DNA from: SIG701 sp045577175
GTDB taxonomy: Bacteria; Bacillota; Clostridia; Oscillospirales; CAG-272
DNA length: 45,860 nucleotides
Assembly: GCA_045577175.1 (NCBI GenBank)
Contig: JAZNHT010000047.1
Span: forward strand, 1-45,860
Reading direction: 5' to 3'
Under the pieces are notes generated by a model that was not told the DNA's origin, ran no database searches, and saw only the letters and a list, made by a program, of their open reading frames with translations. The translations under genes were made by a program, and so were the position numbers. Positions 21,037 through 28,986 of the stretch are shown here, one piece after another (position 1 is the stretch's first letter; every line of letters starts with the position of its first letter).

Positions 21037-21546
21037 ATGGGAAAAGATTTGCCGAAGCGAAAAAATACGCGTTTGCAAGGCTTTGATTATAATACGTCGG
21101 GTGCATATTTTATAACGATATGTACGGAAAGCAGACGACAAATTTTGTCTCGCATGGTAGGGGGCGACGTCCACGACGCCCCGTTTGATGTGGAATTATT
21201 ACCGTGTGGAAAAATCGCCGATAAATATGTAAACCAATTAAACAATTTTTATGATAACATAAAGATTGACCGATACGTCATCATGCCCAATCATATTCAT
21301 ATTATGCTGTTTGTGTTGGATAACGGGGCGTCGAGGACGTCGCCCCCTACAAAACAACACGCATCCGTGGCGCAGTTTGTGTCGACGTTCAAACGTTTTT
21401 GCAATAAAGAATACGGCTGTAATATATGGCAAAGGTCTTATAACGATCATATCATCCGTGACCGCGAGGACTACGGGAAACATATACTATACATTTGCGA
21501 CAACCCAATCCGGTGGCGCTTTGATAGTATGTGTATGGAAGAATAA
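21037..21546 (+). CDS. REP-associated tyrosine transposase (RAYT, Y1 family)
   Basis: A 169-residue single-strand transposase of the TnpA-REP type: RKNTRLQGFDYNTSGAYFIT, the HUH motif in IMPNHIHIML, FKRFCNKEY with a candidate catalytic Tyr, and the family-typical end NIWQRSYNDHIIRDREDYGK, ICDNPIRW. RAYTs bind REP hairpins and are usually single copy. Two copies of a REP-like palindrome lie inside the reading frame (21157-21185 and 21322-21350, inverted) and are translated as VGGDVHDAP and DNGASRTSPPT. ATG at 21037 is preceded by GGAGGGG about 20 bases upstream, so translation may be weak. Confidence 0.9.
   Translation: MGKDLPKRKNTRLQGFDYNTSGAYFITICTESRRQILSRMVGGDVHDAPFDVELLPCGKIADKYVNQLNNFYDNIKIDRYVIMPNHIHIMLFVLDNGASRTSPPTKQHASVAQFVSTFKRFCNKEYGCNIWQRSYNDHIIRDREDYGKHILYICDNPIRWRFDSMCMEE
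21157..21185 (+). repeat. REP-like palindrome, copy 1 (inside RAYT gene)
   Basis: GTAGGGGGCGACGTCCACGA followed by CGCCCCGTT. Internally it folds as GGGGCG...CGCCCC with an A-A mismatch and further CG pairs. It matches the reverse complement of 21322-21350 at 28 of 29 bases. Confidence 0.75.
21322..21350 (-). repeat. REP-like palindrome, copy 2 (inside RAYT gene, inverted)
   Basis: The inverted partner of 21157-21185, one mismatch, 136 bases between copies; together they form a BIME-like inverted pair. Confidence 0.75.
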
Positions 21547-21548
21547 CA

Positions 21549-21578
21549 CCCCCGACAGATTTTACAGTCTGTCGGGGG
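21549..21578. terminator. Terminator-like hairpin between convergent genes
   Basis: An 11-bp perfect stem, CCCCCGACAGA (21549-21559) with TCTGTCGGGGG (21568-21578), lies three bases after the RAYT stop and 24 bases from the stop of the reverse-strand gene. The T-runs are short on both sides. Confidence 0.65.
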
Positions 21579-21602
21579 TTGCTTCTGTTCGACAAATGGG
21601 GG

Positions 21603-22379
21603 TTATTGTAAACCAAACATTTCGCATAAAGTATTTTCAAGTTTAGAAAACTGAAAATCTGCATATACGCTTTCGGTTGTTTCTCGTTCCGTCGGCAAAT
21701 TGCCAATGTATATCACCTTGTTTTCTAAAGTTGTCTTCTCTCTGACGCCAGAACACCATAACCATTTGGCAGTACATTCTCTGAAAACATCTAAATTCAT
21801 ATAATTGATTTTATGAAATAACTTTGGTTTGAAGTTTTTAATCTCCAACAAATGGTCACTTACAACATCGAACACTTTTACAAACACACGGTCTTCTTCA
21901 AGTTCCTTTATCTTTTTACTCGGTCTGATAATGGCACAAACATGAATATAAACATATTTGTTATAAAGAGGTATTGCAAACACATCTCCCTCTTTCCATT
22001 CGGTATGATAGACAAAGGTTTTCTTCCTCTTTTTAGGGGTCGGATTTATGGTGTTTATCTGCTCATAGAGTTTCTGTAATTCAATCGCTCTTGCTTCTTC
22101 GTCCTTCTTTTTTAAGAAAAGCGAAGCGTCACTATGGTTTTTGATAATGTATTGAGCCTTATTCCTTATATAATCTGTTAATACACCATATTCCCACTCA
22201 ATGAGTGCTAATGCGCTCCAAAATGCACATGCTTCTTCATCATCGTCATCAGGTTGATAACCAAGAATGTATTCATTTATTTCATCCACTGATTTACCAA
22301 CACCGCAAAGTGCAATAAAATCCGATTTAACATCAAGTGCCATATCGTTTCCGAATATCTTTATACTTGTTGCCGACAT
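21603..22379 (-). CDS. DUF4259/Imm26-like protein
   Basis: A 258-residue soluble protein. The N-terminal third (IKIFGNDMALDVKSDFIALC...YILGYQPDDDDEEACAFWSALALIEWEYG) looks like the DUF4259 helical domain. The C-terminal part (KRKKTFVYHTEWKEGDVFAIPL, YVYIHVCAII) has the FAIPL signature of Imm26-type immunity proteins, which protect against polymorphic toxins. No toxin gene is adjacent. ATG at 22379 has AGGTGAT upstream. It follows the HAD gene on the same strand by 69 bases. AT-richer than its neighbours, so probably acquired. Immunity role is inferred. Confidence 0.68.
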   Translation of the reverse strand: MSATSIKIFGNDMALDVKSDFIALCGVGKSVDEINEYILGYQPDDDDEEACAFWSALALIEWEYGVLTDYIRNKAQYIIKNHSDASLFLKKKDEEARAIELQKLYEQINTINPTPKKRKKTFVYHTEWKEGDVFAIPLYNKYVYIHVCAIIRPSKKIKELEEDRVFVKVFDVVSDHLLEIKNFKPKLFHKINYMNLDVFRECTAKWLWCSGVREKTTLENKVIYIGNLPTERETTESVYADFQFSKLENTLCEMFGLQ

Positions 22380-22448
22380 GTTATCACCTCTGTATGTAAC
22401 TTGCAAATTTCGATTTACGAATCGGTTTTATCGCAAGTTTTGCATTTT

Positions 22449-23267
22449 TTACTTCACGTACTTCTCCAAAATATACGGTATAATGTGCTCGTCATTCGTG
22501 CAGATTACGGCATCCGCCGCCTCCTTTACGAAATCACGTCCGTTTGCCGTGGCGAGCGCAAGCCCCACCGCTTCAAACATCGTGACATCGTTCTCGCCGT
22601 CGCCGACCGCAATCAGATCCTCTTTCGGAATCCCGAGATGCTCTGCCAGTGCCGTGATCGCGTTACCCTTGCCTGCCTTCGGCGAGAATACCTCCAGATT
22701 GTGCGAGGCGGTCGATACGACGGAGTATCCCATGCCGAGGAGCTTTTCGCGGCACGCCTGTCTCGCGGCGAGATCGGCGAAAAAGATGCAGATCATCCCC
22801 GTATCCTCTCTCGTTTTACAGAAGTTGTCGAAATCGGCAACGTGCGGACAGCCGTGCGCCTGTGCGTGGAAGAATTGATCCATCCCGTGGTGCGTCATCG
22901 TTTCGTCATCCGTGCGGTCGAGATCCACGTACGTATTATCCCCGTAGTGGAGCATGATGAACGTGTCATATGCGGCGATCTCGCGGTAGACCGTATTGGC
23001 TTCCTCCCGATTCATGCCGAGAGAGATGTGCGTGTCCGTCTCCTTATCGTAAATGTCCGAGCCGTCCGAGCAGATGAAATAGCGCACGCCCGAAAGCTCA
23101 CGGATTTCCTCCGGCATCTCCAGATAACTGCGTCCCGTGTTCGGCACGACAAAGCCGCCGTCCTCCGTGAATTTTTGAATGAAGAGCCGGTTTTCGGCAC
23201 TGACGTGCTTTTCGCTGTCGAGAAGCGTGCCGTCCAGATCGACGGATATGAGCCTGTATTTCTGCAT
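22449..23267 (-). CDS. HAD-IIB (Cof-type) sugar-phosphate phosphatase
   Basis: A 272-residue haloacid dehalogenase-like hydrolase: motif I ISVDLDGTLLDSEKHVS (Asp10/Asp12), motif II in VVPNTGRSYLEM, a C2B cap in the middle, motif III Lys in SPKAGKGNAITALAEHLGI, and motif IV AVGDGENDVTMFEAVGLALA. Cof-type enzymes hydrolyse small phosphorylated metabolites such as sugar phosphates or flavin precursors. ATG at 23267 has GGAGG with 5-base spacing. The substrate cannot be read from sequence. Confidence 0.92.
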   Translation of the reverse strand: MQKYRLISVDLDGTLLDSEKHVSAENRLFIQKFTEDGGFVVPNTGRSYLEMPEEIRELSGVRYFICSDGSDIYDKETDTHISLGMNREEANTVYREIAAYDTFIMLHYGDNTYVDLDRTDDETMTHHGMDQFFHAQAHGCPHVADFDNFCKTREDTGMICIFFADLAARQACREKLLGMGYSVVSTASHNLEVFSPKAGKGNAITALAEHLGIPKEDLIAVGDGENDVTMFEAVGLALATANGRDFVKEAADAVICTNDEHIIPYILEKYVK

Positions 23268-23338
23268 AGTTCCTCCGTTTGCGGTTTTCTTCGCTTATTA
23301 TATCCCTTCGGTGCCGTTTTGTCAAGACGAAATCGGAC

Positions 23339-23367
23339 TTGACAAAACAGGGAAAACGCTTTATAAT
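23339..23367 (+). promoter_or_regulatory. Promoter of the lipoprotein gene
   Basis: TTGACA (23339-23344), 17-base spacer, TATAAT (23362-23367); the leader to the ATG at 23458 is about 85 bases. Confidence 0.82.
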
Positions 23368-23457
23368 ACTGATTGAGAGGATGCGGCTCGGGACAGCCAA
23401 CGAACGCGTGCTTTCGGACGGATATTCCATATTTTATTACATTCGGAGGATACTGAT

Positions 23458-24102
23458 ATGAAAAAGATTTTTTCCGCTTTCCTTTGCTGTATGCTGATCT
23501 GCGGCGTGCTTTTCACGGCAGTCGGATGCAGCAGCGAGCAGAGCAAATTCGTCGGCACGTGGGAGGCAACGGTGGATCTGAGCGATGCACTGACAGACGA
23601 GCTTGCAGGCGAGGAGCTCGCCGATTACATGAACATCGAGGATTTCGCCATCGTGCTGCGCTTTACGTTTGAAAAAGACGGTACATATGAGATGGCGGTG
23701 GACGAGGATTCCGTAGAGGATGCCTTTGATGCACTGAAGGATCAGCTCAGCGCCGGTCTTGTTTCGTACATGGAAGATATTATCGAAGCAAACGGTCTTG
23801 ACATGACTGTGGATGAGGCGTTTGAGGCGGCAGGCATCGATATGGATGCACTGCTTGAGGAAGCGTTCACGTCGGATATGCTTGACGATATGGTTGATGA
23901 GTTTGTTACCGAGGGCGAGTACGAGGTCAAGGACGGCAAGCTGTACACCTACGACGAGGGCGAAGAGCTGGATGAAGACGAGTACATCACGTATGAGTTT
24001 GACGGTGATGAGCTCCTTCTGAAGAAGGTAGTGACCGACGACGAGGAGGCTGAGGAAGCCGCAGAGCTTCTCTTCCCGATGACGCTTGAGAAGGTTGACT
24101 GA
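23458..24102 (+). CDS. Acidic lipoprotein, unknown
   Basis: A 214-residue lipoprotein: signal MKKIFSAFLCCMLICGVLFT with lipobox AVGC, then FVGTWEATVDLSDAL, a start typical of clostridial lipocalin-like/DUF5640-style lipoproteins, and a C-terminal beta stretch GEYEVKDGKLYTYDEGEEL. The mature chain is strongly acidic (Asp/Glu-rich throughout) and between about residues 75 and 150 helical. Function unknown; membrane-anchored outside. ATG at 23458 has GGAGG upstream; monocistronic, between a promoter and a palindromic terminator. Confidence 0.8.
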   Translation: MKKIFSAFLCCMLICGVLFTAVGCSSEQSKFVGTWEATVDLSDALTDELAGEELADYMNIEDFAIVLRFTFEKDGTYEMAVDEDSVEDAFDALKDQLSAGLVSYMEDIIEANGLDMTVDEAFEAAGIDMDALLEEAFTSDMLDDMVDEFVTEGEYEVKDGKLYTYDEGEELDEDEYITYEFDGDELLLKKVVTDDEEAEEAAELLFPMTLEKVD

Positions 24103-24138
24103 TCGTCGTTTGTGAAAATTGGCTGCGTGCAATCATAC

Positions 24139-24170
24139 AAAAAACGCCCACCGATCGGTGGGCGTTTTTT
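24139..24170. terminator. Bidirectional terminator
   Basis: A 32-base perfect palindrome with core CGCCCACCGATCGGTGGGCG flanked by A6 and T6, between convergent genes. Confidence 0.95.
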
Positions 24171-24172
24171 CT

Positions 24173-25669
24173 TTATTCATCGCTTTCGGGCTTGTCCGTG
24201 TCCTTGCCGCACAGTCGCTTGAACGTGGGCGAGAAGAAGAACGCGATCAGCATAATCACGGCGAACAGGATGAGATAGAAGAGAACGGGGAAGGAGAACG
24301 TGCCGTTTTCCTTTGCCGCATTGTACGGCGTAATGCCGTGCGCGTAAACGGCGGCGAACACCATGAACGCACACGCGGCAATGGAGATGGACGGCAGGAC
24401 AAACCGCTTGAATGCGCCGAGCTCTTTTTCCTTAATTATCCACATGATGAACATCGGAATGTACATCGCGTAGATCGTGACGATCGGAAGCTCGGAGGAG
24501 TCAAAATTGAACAGACCGAACCAGCCGCCGGTAAGATTTGCATTTTCAACCGAACTTTGAAGAGCACCAAGATTTTCCACAAGGTATTTGCCGGTTTCCC
24601 CCACAAGGTTTGCACCGTAGAAATAGAGCAGCCACGCCGCGCTGATGAAGAGTCCCCAGACGGAGGAGTTGGTCGCCATGTTGCTCGCCTTGTCGAGCTG
24701 GACAAACATCTGCGGCTTCGGACCTTCTCCGCGTGCGGCGAGTGCGTACATGCCGCGCGTGACGCCGAGCATCAGTCCGTTCAGCGTACCGAGGCAGGAG
24801 ATCACGATGCAGATATTCAGAAGCGTACCGCCGACAGTGCCGAAGATGTTTGTAAACGCTGTGGTGGCACCCTCGTTGATGAGCACCTCGTTCGTGGCAC
24901 CGCCCGCTACGCCGATGTAGTACAGGATGTATGCGGCGACAACGATTACGGCACCGAATACGAGCGCCAGCGGCAGATTCTTCTTCGGATCCTTCAGCTC
25001 GGCGTTGATGGAGGTGGCGACGATCCATCCCTCATATGCAAAGACGGTTGCGACAATGGCGGCAAACAGTCCGCCGCCTGTGCCGCCGACAGCTTCGGTG
25101 ACGACGGTGGTGAAATTCTGCGAAAGCGTGCCGTTCAAAAGTCCGACGACAGAGCCGACGACTGCCATCAGCGTGATCGGAATCAGCTTGATGACCGTGG
25201 CACTGATCTGAAATTTTCCGGCGAGCTTCGGGGAGAGGGCGTTGATCGTGTACGACATGATGAGGAAGAATCCTGCGAGCAGCATGACGCGCGGACCGAC
25301 CATATTCCAGCCGACGATGACGCCGAAATAGCGTGCGGAAACCCACGCGAGAACGGAGGTCATGCCCGGGTAGTACAGATTGACCATGAACCACGCGGTG
25401 TAGTAGGCATACGTTTTGCCGCAGGTTGCCTCGGCGTAGTCAACGATGCCGCTGACCTTTTCGTATTTCGTTGCCATCACGGCAAACTGTGCGGAGCAGA
25501 TAATCATGACGAGACCGGTAATCGCCCATGCGGCGATGCCGAGGGGCATATTTCCGCCCGTGGCGGCGAGGACGTTCTGCGCCTTGAAAAAGACGCCCGA
25601 TCCGATAACCGTGCCGACGACCATGCAGATCGCGGTGATCAGACCGTATTTTCGGGTCAATTTTTCCAT
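24173..25669 (-). CDS. APC-family amino acid permease
   Basis: A 498-residue integral membrane protein with about 12 hydrophobic segments. The N-terminal KYGLITAICMVVGTVIGSGVFF is the APC substrate-binding unwound helix (GSGVFF). EGWIVATSINAELKDPKKNLP is the conserved cytoplasmic loop of the family. It imports or exchanges amino acids; specificity is not evident. ATG at 25669 has AGGAG eight bases upstream and a promoter at 25716-25743. Acidic/charged C-terminal tail (KDTDKPESDE). Monocistronic. Confidence 0.92.
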   Translation of the reverse strand: MEKLTRKYGLITAICMVVGTVIGSGVFFKAQNVLAATGGNMPLGIAAWAITGLVMIICSAQFAVMATKYEKVSGIVDYAEATCGKTYAYYTAWFMVNLYYPGMTSVLAWVSARYFGVIVGWNMVGPRVMLLAGFFLIMSYTINALSPKLAGKFQISATVIKLIPITLMAVVGSVVGLLNGTLSQNFTTVVTEAVGGTGGGLFAAIVATVFAYEGWIVATSINAELKDPKKNLPLALVFGAVIVVAAYILYYIGVAGGATNEVLINEGATTAFTNIFGTVGGTLLNICIVISCLGTLNGLMLGVTRGMYALAARGEGPKPQMFVQLDKASNMATNSSVWGLFISAAWLLYFYGANLVGETGKYLVENLGALQSSVENANLTGGWFGLFNFDSSELPIVTIYAMYIPMFIMWIIKEKELGAFKRFVLPSISIAACAFMVFAAVYAHGITPYNAAKENGTFSFPVLFYLILFAVIMLIAFFFSPTFKRLCGKDTDKPESDE

Positions 25670-25715
25670 AGCTTGTCTCCTTGAATTTGTTGTTTTTTGC
25701 CGGGGTATTATCTAT

Positions 25716-25743
25716 ATTGTATCACAAAAAGTCCAAAAGTCAA
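25716..25743 (-). promoter_or_regulatory. Promoter of the permease gene
   Basis: Minus strand: TTGACT (25743-25738), 16-base spacer, TACAAT (25721-25716). Confidence 0.72.
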
Positions 25744-25802
25744 CATATATTTTGTCAAAAATGCCATCGCGGAGCGATTTTTATCTTTGACTCTGTTACC
25801 GT

Positions 25803-25827
25803 AAAACAACCGCCGCGGCGGCTGTTT
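25803..25827. terminator. Terminator at the XRE stop codon
   Basis: The perfect 12-base palindrome CCGCCGCGGCGG is extended by AAACA/TGTTT pairing; T-runs on both strands. It begins immediately after the XRE stop (25828-25830). Confidence 0.8.
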
Positions 25828-26112
25828 TTATTTTTGTTCGCGGATGTAACGCTGGAGTATATCGAGCCGTTTTTTGATCTTTTCCAGTTCGTCCGCAATT
25901 TCGTCTGCGCCTGAGAATTTTAAGTCGCTTACCCCGAGCAGATAGTCGCAGCTTACCCCGTAAAACTGTGCCAGACGAATGATGGCATAGCTGTCCGGGT
26001 TTGTTTTCCCCGTTTCGTAATTGGAAAGCGTGCGCTGATCGATGCCCGTTTTCTCTGCAACGTCGATCTGCCGCAGATCCCTGTCCTCTCTGAGCTCTTT
26101 GATTCTGTTCAT
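25828..26112 (-). CDS. XRE-family transcriptional regulator
   Basis: A 94-residue protein with a Cro/C1 helix-turn-helix (RIKELREDRDLRQIDVAEKT, DQRTLSNYETGKTNPDSYAI, YGVSCDYLLG) and a short helical tail (EIADELEKIKKRLDILQRYI) for dimerisation. It diverges from a membrane protein gene whose promoter is bracketed by two copies of a CATACCAAA-type repeat, its likely operators. ATG at 26112 has GGAG upstream. Confidence 0.9.
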   Translation of the reverse strand: MNRIKELREDRDLRQIDVAEKTGIDQRTLSNYETGKTNPDSYAIIRLAQFYGVSCDYLLGVSDLKFSGADEIADELEKIKKRLDILQRYIREQK

Positions 26113-26170
26113 GTTTTTCTCCGCGTTTCTGCACTTTTTATCATTTTACTATAAAATTTCTACAAACCTT

Positions 26171-26220
26171 TTGACATACCAAATATTTTCATGTATAATT
26201 TTGTCATACCAAAATATTAG
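26171..26220 (+). promoter_or_regulatory. Promoter and direct repeats upstream of the membrane protein gene
   Basis: TTGACA (26171-26176), 17-base spacer, TATAAT (26194-26199). Direct repeats CATACCAAATATT (from 26175) and CATACCAAAATATT (from 26206) sit on the -35 side and at the start point, about 31 bases apart. Confidence 0.78.
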
Positions 26221-26235
26221 TACAAGGAGACAATC

Positions 26236-26703
26236 ATGTTAGAAACGAAATCTCTTACAGTATCCCCCGATGAGGAGCAGGGAACCATCAATCTGATGCA
26301 GGATTTCGGCTGGACACTGAAATCGAGCCAGGAAATCAACAACACCGATTCCCATTTGGAAAGACGGGGCGACGAGATCTACAACGTCACCACGAAGCAG
26401 AATTACGTCAAGCTCGTGTTCGACAGAGACACGAAGATGGAGTCGTATGACAGAGTGAGGAATCTCGAGGGCGAATACCACCGTATCATGAACAGCGAGC
26501 CGACAGCGGAGTACGTGTCGATCAGCTGGCTGATTGCCATTATCGGTCTGGTTCTGTATGTGGTGCCGGGCGTTGCGTATCTTGCATGGAAATTTACGAA
26601 GAAAAAGCAGTGCGCCGATGCGTACAATGCCGCATATGCCGCATGGCGTGCGGAAGCAGAAAAAGCGGTTGGATACAGAAAAGAGGCCCGCTCGCTTCTT
26701 TGA
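26236..26703 (+). CDS. Single-pass membrane protein, unknown
   Basis: A 155-residue protein with a soluble N-terminal ~95 residues (QGTINLMQDFGWTLKSSQEI, then a beta-rich, charged part TKQNYVKLVFDRDTKMESYD) and one hydrophobic segment (ISWLIAIIGLVLYVVPGVAYLAW, about 97-119), followed by a basic then Ala-rich helical tail. No signal peptide, so the orientation is unclear. Not recognised. ATG at 26236 has AGGAG six bases upstream. Probably controlled by the divergent XRE regulator. Confidence 0.78.
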   Translation: MLETKSLTVSPDEEQGTINLMQDFGWTLKSSQEINNTDSHLERRGDEIYNVTTKQNYVKLVFDRDTKMESYDRVRNLEGEYHRIMNSEPTAEYVSISWLIAIIGLVLYVVPGVAYLAWKFTKKKQCADAYNAAYAAWRAEAEKAVGYRKEARSLL

Positions 26704-26717
26704 TCCTTTCTCGGGGA

Positions 26718-26747
26718 GGACGCCGATGCAGATCGGTGTCCTTTTTC
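26718..26747 (+). terminator. Terminator of the membrane protein gene
   Basis: GGACGCCGAT (26718-26727) pairs with ATCGGTGTCC (26732-26741, one G-U) around GCAG, followed by TTTTTC. Confidence 0.9.
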
Positions 26748-26749
26748 TA

Positions 26750-26778
26750 TTGACAAGTGTTGTTTTTTTTGATATGAT
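26750..26778 (+). promoter_or_regulatory. Promoter of the amidohydrolase-PHP unit
   Basis: TTGACA (26750-26755), 17-base spacer, TATGAT (26773-26778), 37 bases before the ATG. Confidence 0.75.
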
Positions 26779-26815
26779 TGTCTTACACGAAATTCCTTAT
26801 TCAGGAGGACATCCC

Positions 26816-27730
26816 ATGAAAATTTTCGACGCGCATATGCATATCAGCGGAAGTGCCGAGCCGCATCCCGACGTACTTCTTGAGAAGTTTGACAAGGTCG
26901 GCGTGGAGGGCGCGTGCCTCTTTTCCATCGATCCCGAGAATACCCAATTTACCTACGAGCAGCGGATGGAAAATCTTTTTGCGTGGACACAGGGGTATGA
27001 CGATACCCTGATTCCCGTCGCGTGGCTCCATCCGTATGAGGCGGATGTGCTCGATAAGGTGAAGGATGCCGCCGCGCGCGGTGTTGCCGCGTTCAAGTTT
27101 ATCCCCGATACGTACAGCATCCGCGAGGAAAAGCCAACGGAGGTCTTCCGCCTGATTGAAGAGCTCGGTCTGCCGATCTTCTTCCACACGGGTATCTGCT
27201 ACGATTTCCACGAGTCCGCACAGTACTGCAATCCGGTGGAGTGGGAGTGCTTCGTCAAATACAAAAATATCCGCGTATCTCTTGCCCATGCGGGCTTCCC
27301 GTGGTGCGACGTCGCGCTCCATCTGTACAGCAAATTTTACTATAACGGTCGGAAGGTTCAGCGTACCGTACTGGGAACGGAGCCGGTGTATGCGAATTAT
27401 CCGTGGGTGCTTGAGCACCTGATCGAAACGGAGAACGGAACCGATTATATGATGCCCGAGCTGTATCTCGATACGACGCCCGGACCGTCGGGCACGTTCC
27501 GTGAGGCACTTTTCCGCAATCTTCTTTCGTGGTGCCCGAATAACCGCCGCGTGTTCTTCGGCACGGATCATTATGTCGATAACTATTCGGTCGAAAACGT
27601 CGGTAAGCTGCTTGACCGCGAGCGTGAGCTGATGGATAAGCTCGAGGTTCCCGCGCAGATGCGTGAGGAGATGTTCAGACTCAATATCAAGCGCTTCCTC
27701 GGCAAGGTGCCGCGGATGTCCGATCTGTGA
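26816..27730 (+). CDS. Amidohydrolase-2 family metal-dependent hydrolase
   Basis: A 304-residue TIM-barrel hydrolase of the amidohydrolase-related (PF04909) type: N-terminal metal motif DAHMHIS, IFFHTGICYDF, VSLAHAGFPWCD and FGTDHYVDNYS supplying His and Asp ligands in the family order. Members decarboxylate or hydrolyse small carboxylated substrates. ATG at 26816 has GGAGG at good spacing; the longer frame from 26534 crosses a terminator and promoter. Ten bases before a PHP-domain gene. Substrate unknown. Confidence 0.86.
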   Translation: MKIFDAHMHISGSAEPHPDVLLEKFDKVGVEGACLFSIDPENTQFTYEQRMENLFAWTQGYDDTLIPVAWLHPYEADVLDKVKDAAARGVAAFKFIPDTYSIREEKPTEVFRLIEELGLPIFFHTGICYDFHESAQYCNPVEWECFVKYKNIRVSLAHAGFPWCDVALHLYSKFYYNGRKVQRTVLGTEPVYANYPWVLEHLIETENGTDYMMPELYLDTTPGPSGTFREALFRNLLSWCPNNRRVFFGTDHYVDNYSVENVGKLLDRERELMDKLEVPAQMREEMFRLNIKRFLGKVPRMSDL

Positions 27731-27740
27731 GAGGCGGAGA

Positions 27741-28739
27741 ATGAACGTAAAAATCACCGCCGTCCGTGCGGCGGATTATACCGATCTGCAAGCTGTGTAC
27801 GAGAACGTGATCGAGCACGCGTGCTTTGTGCGCGAGGGCGACACGTGGATTTCCGACGGCATAAGCAAGCCGGAGGGCTTTTGCGACAGCGCGTGGGATT
27901 CCGTCAAGGATTTCGTCCGCACGCTCGGCGCGGGCGGCGGCAATTTCTATGACGGATGGATGAAAAATCCGAAAAGCGCGATGATTTTGTGCAACGACGG
28001 CTTCCGTCCCGTCAGCTTTCTCCTTGAGACGATGGCGGAGGAGGCGGATTTTCCGTATCTGTACGAGACGCACTGCCACACCCTGCCCGTGAGCAAATGC
28101 GCGAAGGTGTCCGCGCGCGAGACGGTTGAATTTTATAAAAAGCTCGGGTACGCGGGCGTGTTCATCACGAATCATTTCATCGACAGTCCGCAGGACGTCG
28201 ATCCGAATCTCCCGTTTGCGGAGAAGCTGCGCTATTTCTTCTCGGGGTACGAGGAGGCAAAGCGCGTCGGCGACGGGATCGGCATCGACGTGTTCCCCGG
28301 GGTGGAGCTCGGGTACAACGGTACGCATTTTCTTGTGTACGGGCTTGATGAGGCGTGGTATCTTGCCCATCCGGAAATATTGGATATGCCGACAAGCCGC
28401 GAGCTTCAGCTTCTGCGGGATGCGGGCGCGCTCGTCATGCAGGCGCACCCGTGCCGCGAATCCAACGGAATCGATCACATCCGCCTGTTCCCACGCTGCA
28501 CACACGGCGCGGAGATGTATAACGCCAACCGTACCGATTTCGAAAACGAAATGGCGGAGGCGTATGTGAAAAATTACGGACTGATCCCGTTTGCAGGATC
28601 GGATAATCATGTCGGACCGCGTCAGGTGAAGCTCGGCGGTATGCGCCTTGCCGCCCCGATTGCGAGTGCGGCGGATTTCGTCCGCGCTGTGAAGGCAGGG
28701 GAGGCACTTCCGTTTCGGCGGATGCCGTCGGATGCATAA
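27741..28739 (+). CDS. TIGR04076-PHP phosphoesterase fusion
   Basis: A 332-residue protein. Residues 1-~95 (VREGDTWISDGISKPEGFCD, SAWDSVKDFVRTLGAGGG, SFLLETM) match the small TIGR04076 domain; the remainder is a PHP phosphoesterase (YETHCHT, GVFITNHF, DVFPGVELGY, MQAHPCRES, FAGSDNHVG) with the His/Asp metal ligands. PHP proteins hydrolyse phosphoesters such as histidinol phosphate or oligonucleotides. The fusion hints that the N-terminal domain modifies or recognises the substrate; inference. Coupled to the amidohydrolase gene. Confidence 0.84.
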   Translation: MNVKITAVRAADYTDLQAVYENVIEHACFVREGDTWISDGISKPEGFCDSAWDSVKDFVRTLGAGGGNFYDGWMKNPKSAMILCNDGFRPVSFLLETMAEEADFPYLYETHCHTLPVSKCAKVSARETVEFYKKLGYAGVFITNHFIDSPQDVDPNLPFAEKLRYFFSGYEEAKRVGDGIGIDVFPGVELGYNGTHFLVYGLDEAWYLAHPEILDMPTSRELQLLRDAGALVMQAHPCRESNGIDHIRLFPRCTHGAEMYNANRTDFENEMAEAYVKNYGLIPFAGSDNHVGPRQVKLGGMRLAAPIASAADFVRAVKAGEALPFRRMPSDA

Positions 28740-28791
28740 AACAGACTGCCGCAAACATACAGATAAGATAAAAACCAAGACGGTTTACGTG

Positions 28792-28826
28792 AAAAGGTGT
28801 CGCTCGGAAATGACGGCACCTTTTCT
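28792..28826 (+). terminator. Terminator of the amidohydrolase-PHP unit
   Basis: AAAAGGTGTC (28792-28801) pairs with GGCACCTTTT (28815-28824, with G-U pairs), followed by CTTG. Nothing else is seen in 28827-28948. Confidence 0.72.
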
Positions 28827-28948
28827 TGTGCACGCCTTCTGCAAACGTATTTTTTGTCTCATTTGAGACGCCGCGCAGGTGCGCGAAAAAAACGCAGTGT
28901 TCACCGCCGCAGAAAGCGACATTATTTTGACAAATTTCTGTATTTTCG

Positions 28949-28977
28949 TTGACAAAACTGTTAATGACGTGTATAAT
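28949..28977 (+). promoter_or_regulatory. Promoter of the nine-gene VWA/tubulin-like/GTPase operon
   Basis: TTGACA (28949-28954), 17-base spacer, TATAAT (28972-28977). A second TTGACA lies 22 bases upstream (28927). The leader to the first ATG is about 210 bases. Confidence 0.85.
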
Positions 28978-28986
28978 TATACTTAG

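Noticed and set aside
22380..22448. Possible terminator between the HAD gene and the Imm26-like gene
   Set aside because: AACTTGC/GCAAGTT can pair, but the T-run is on the plus strand, against the direction of both genes, and the loop is long.
26534..26815. N-terminal extension of the amidohydrolase frame
   Set aside because: It overlaps the preceding membrane protein gene, a terminator and a promoter; the ATG at 26816 has a full GGAGG.
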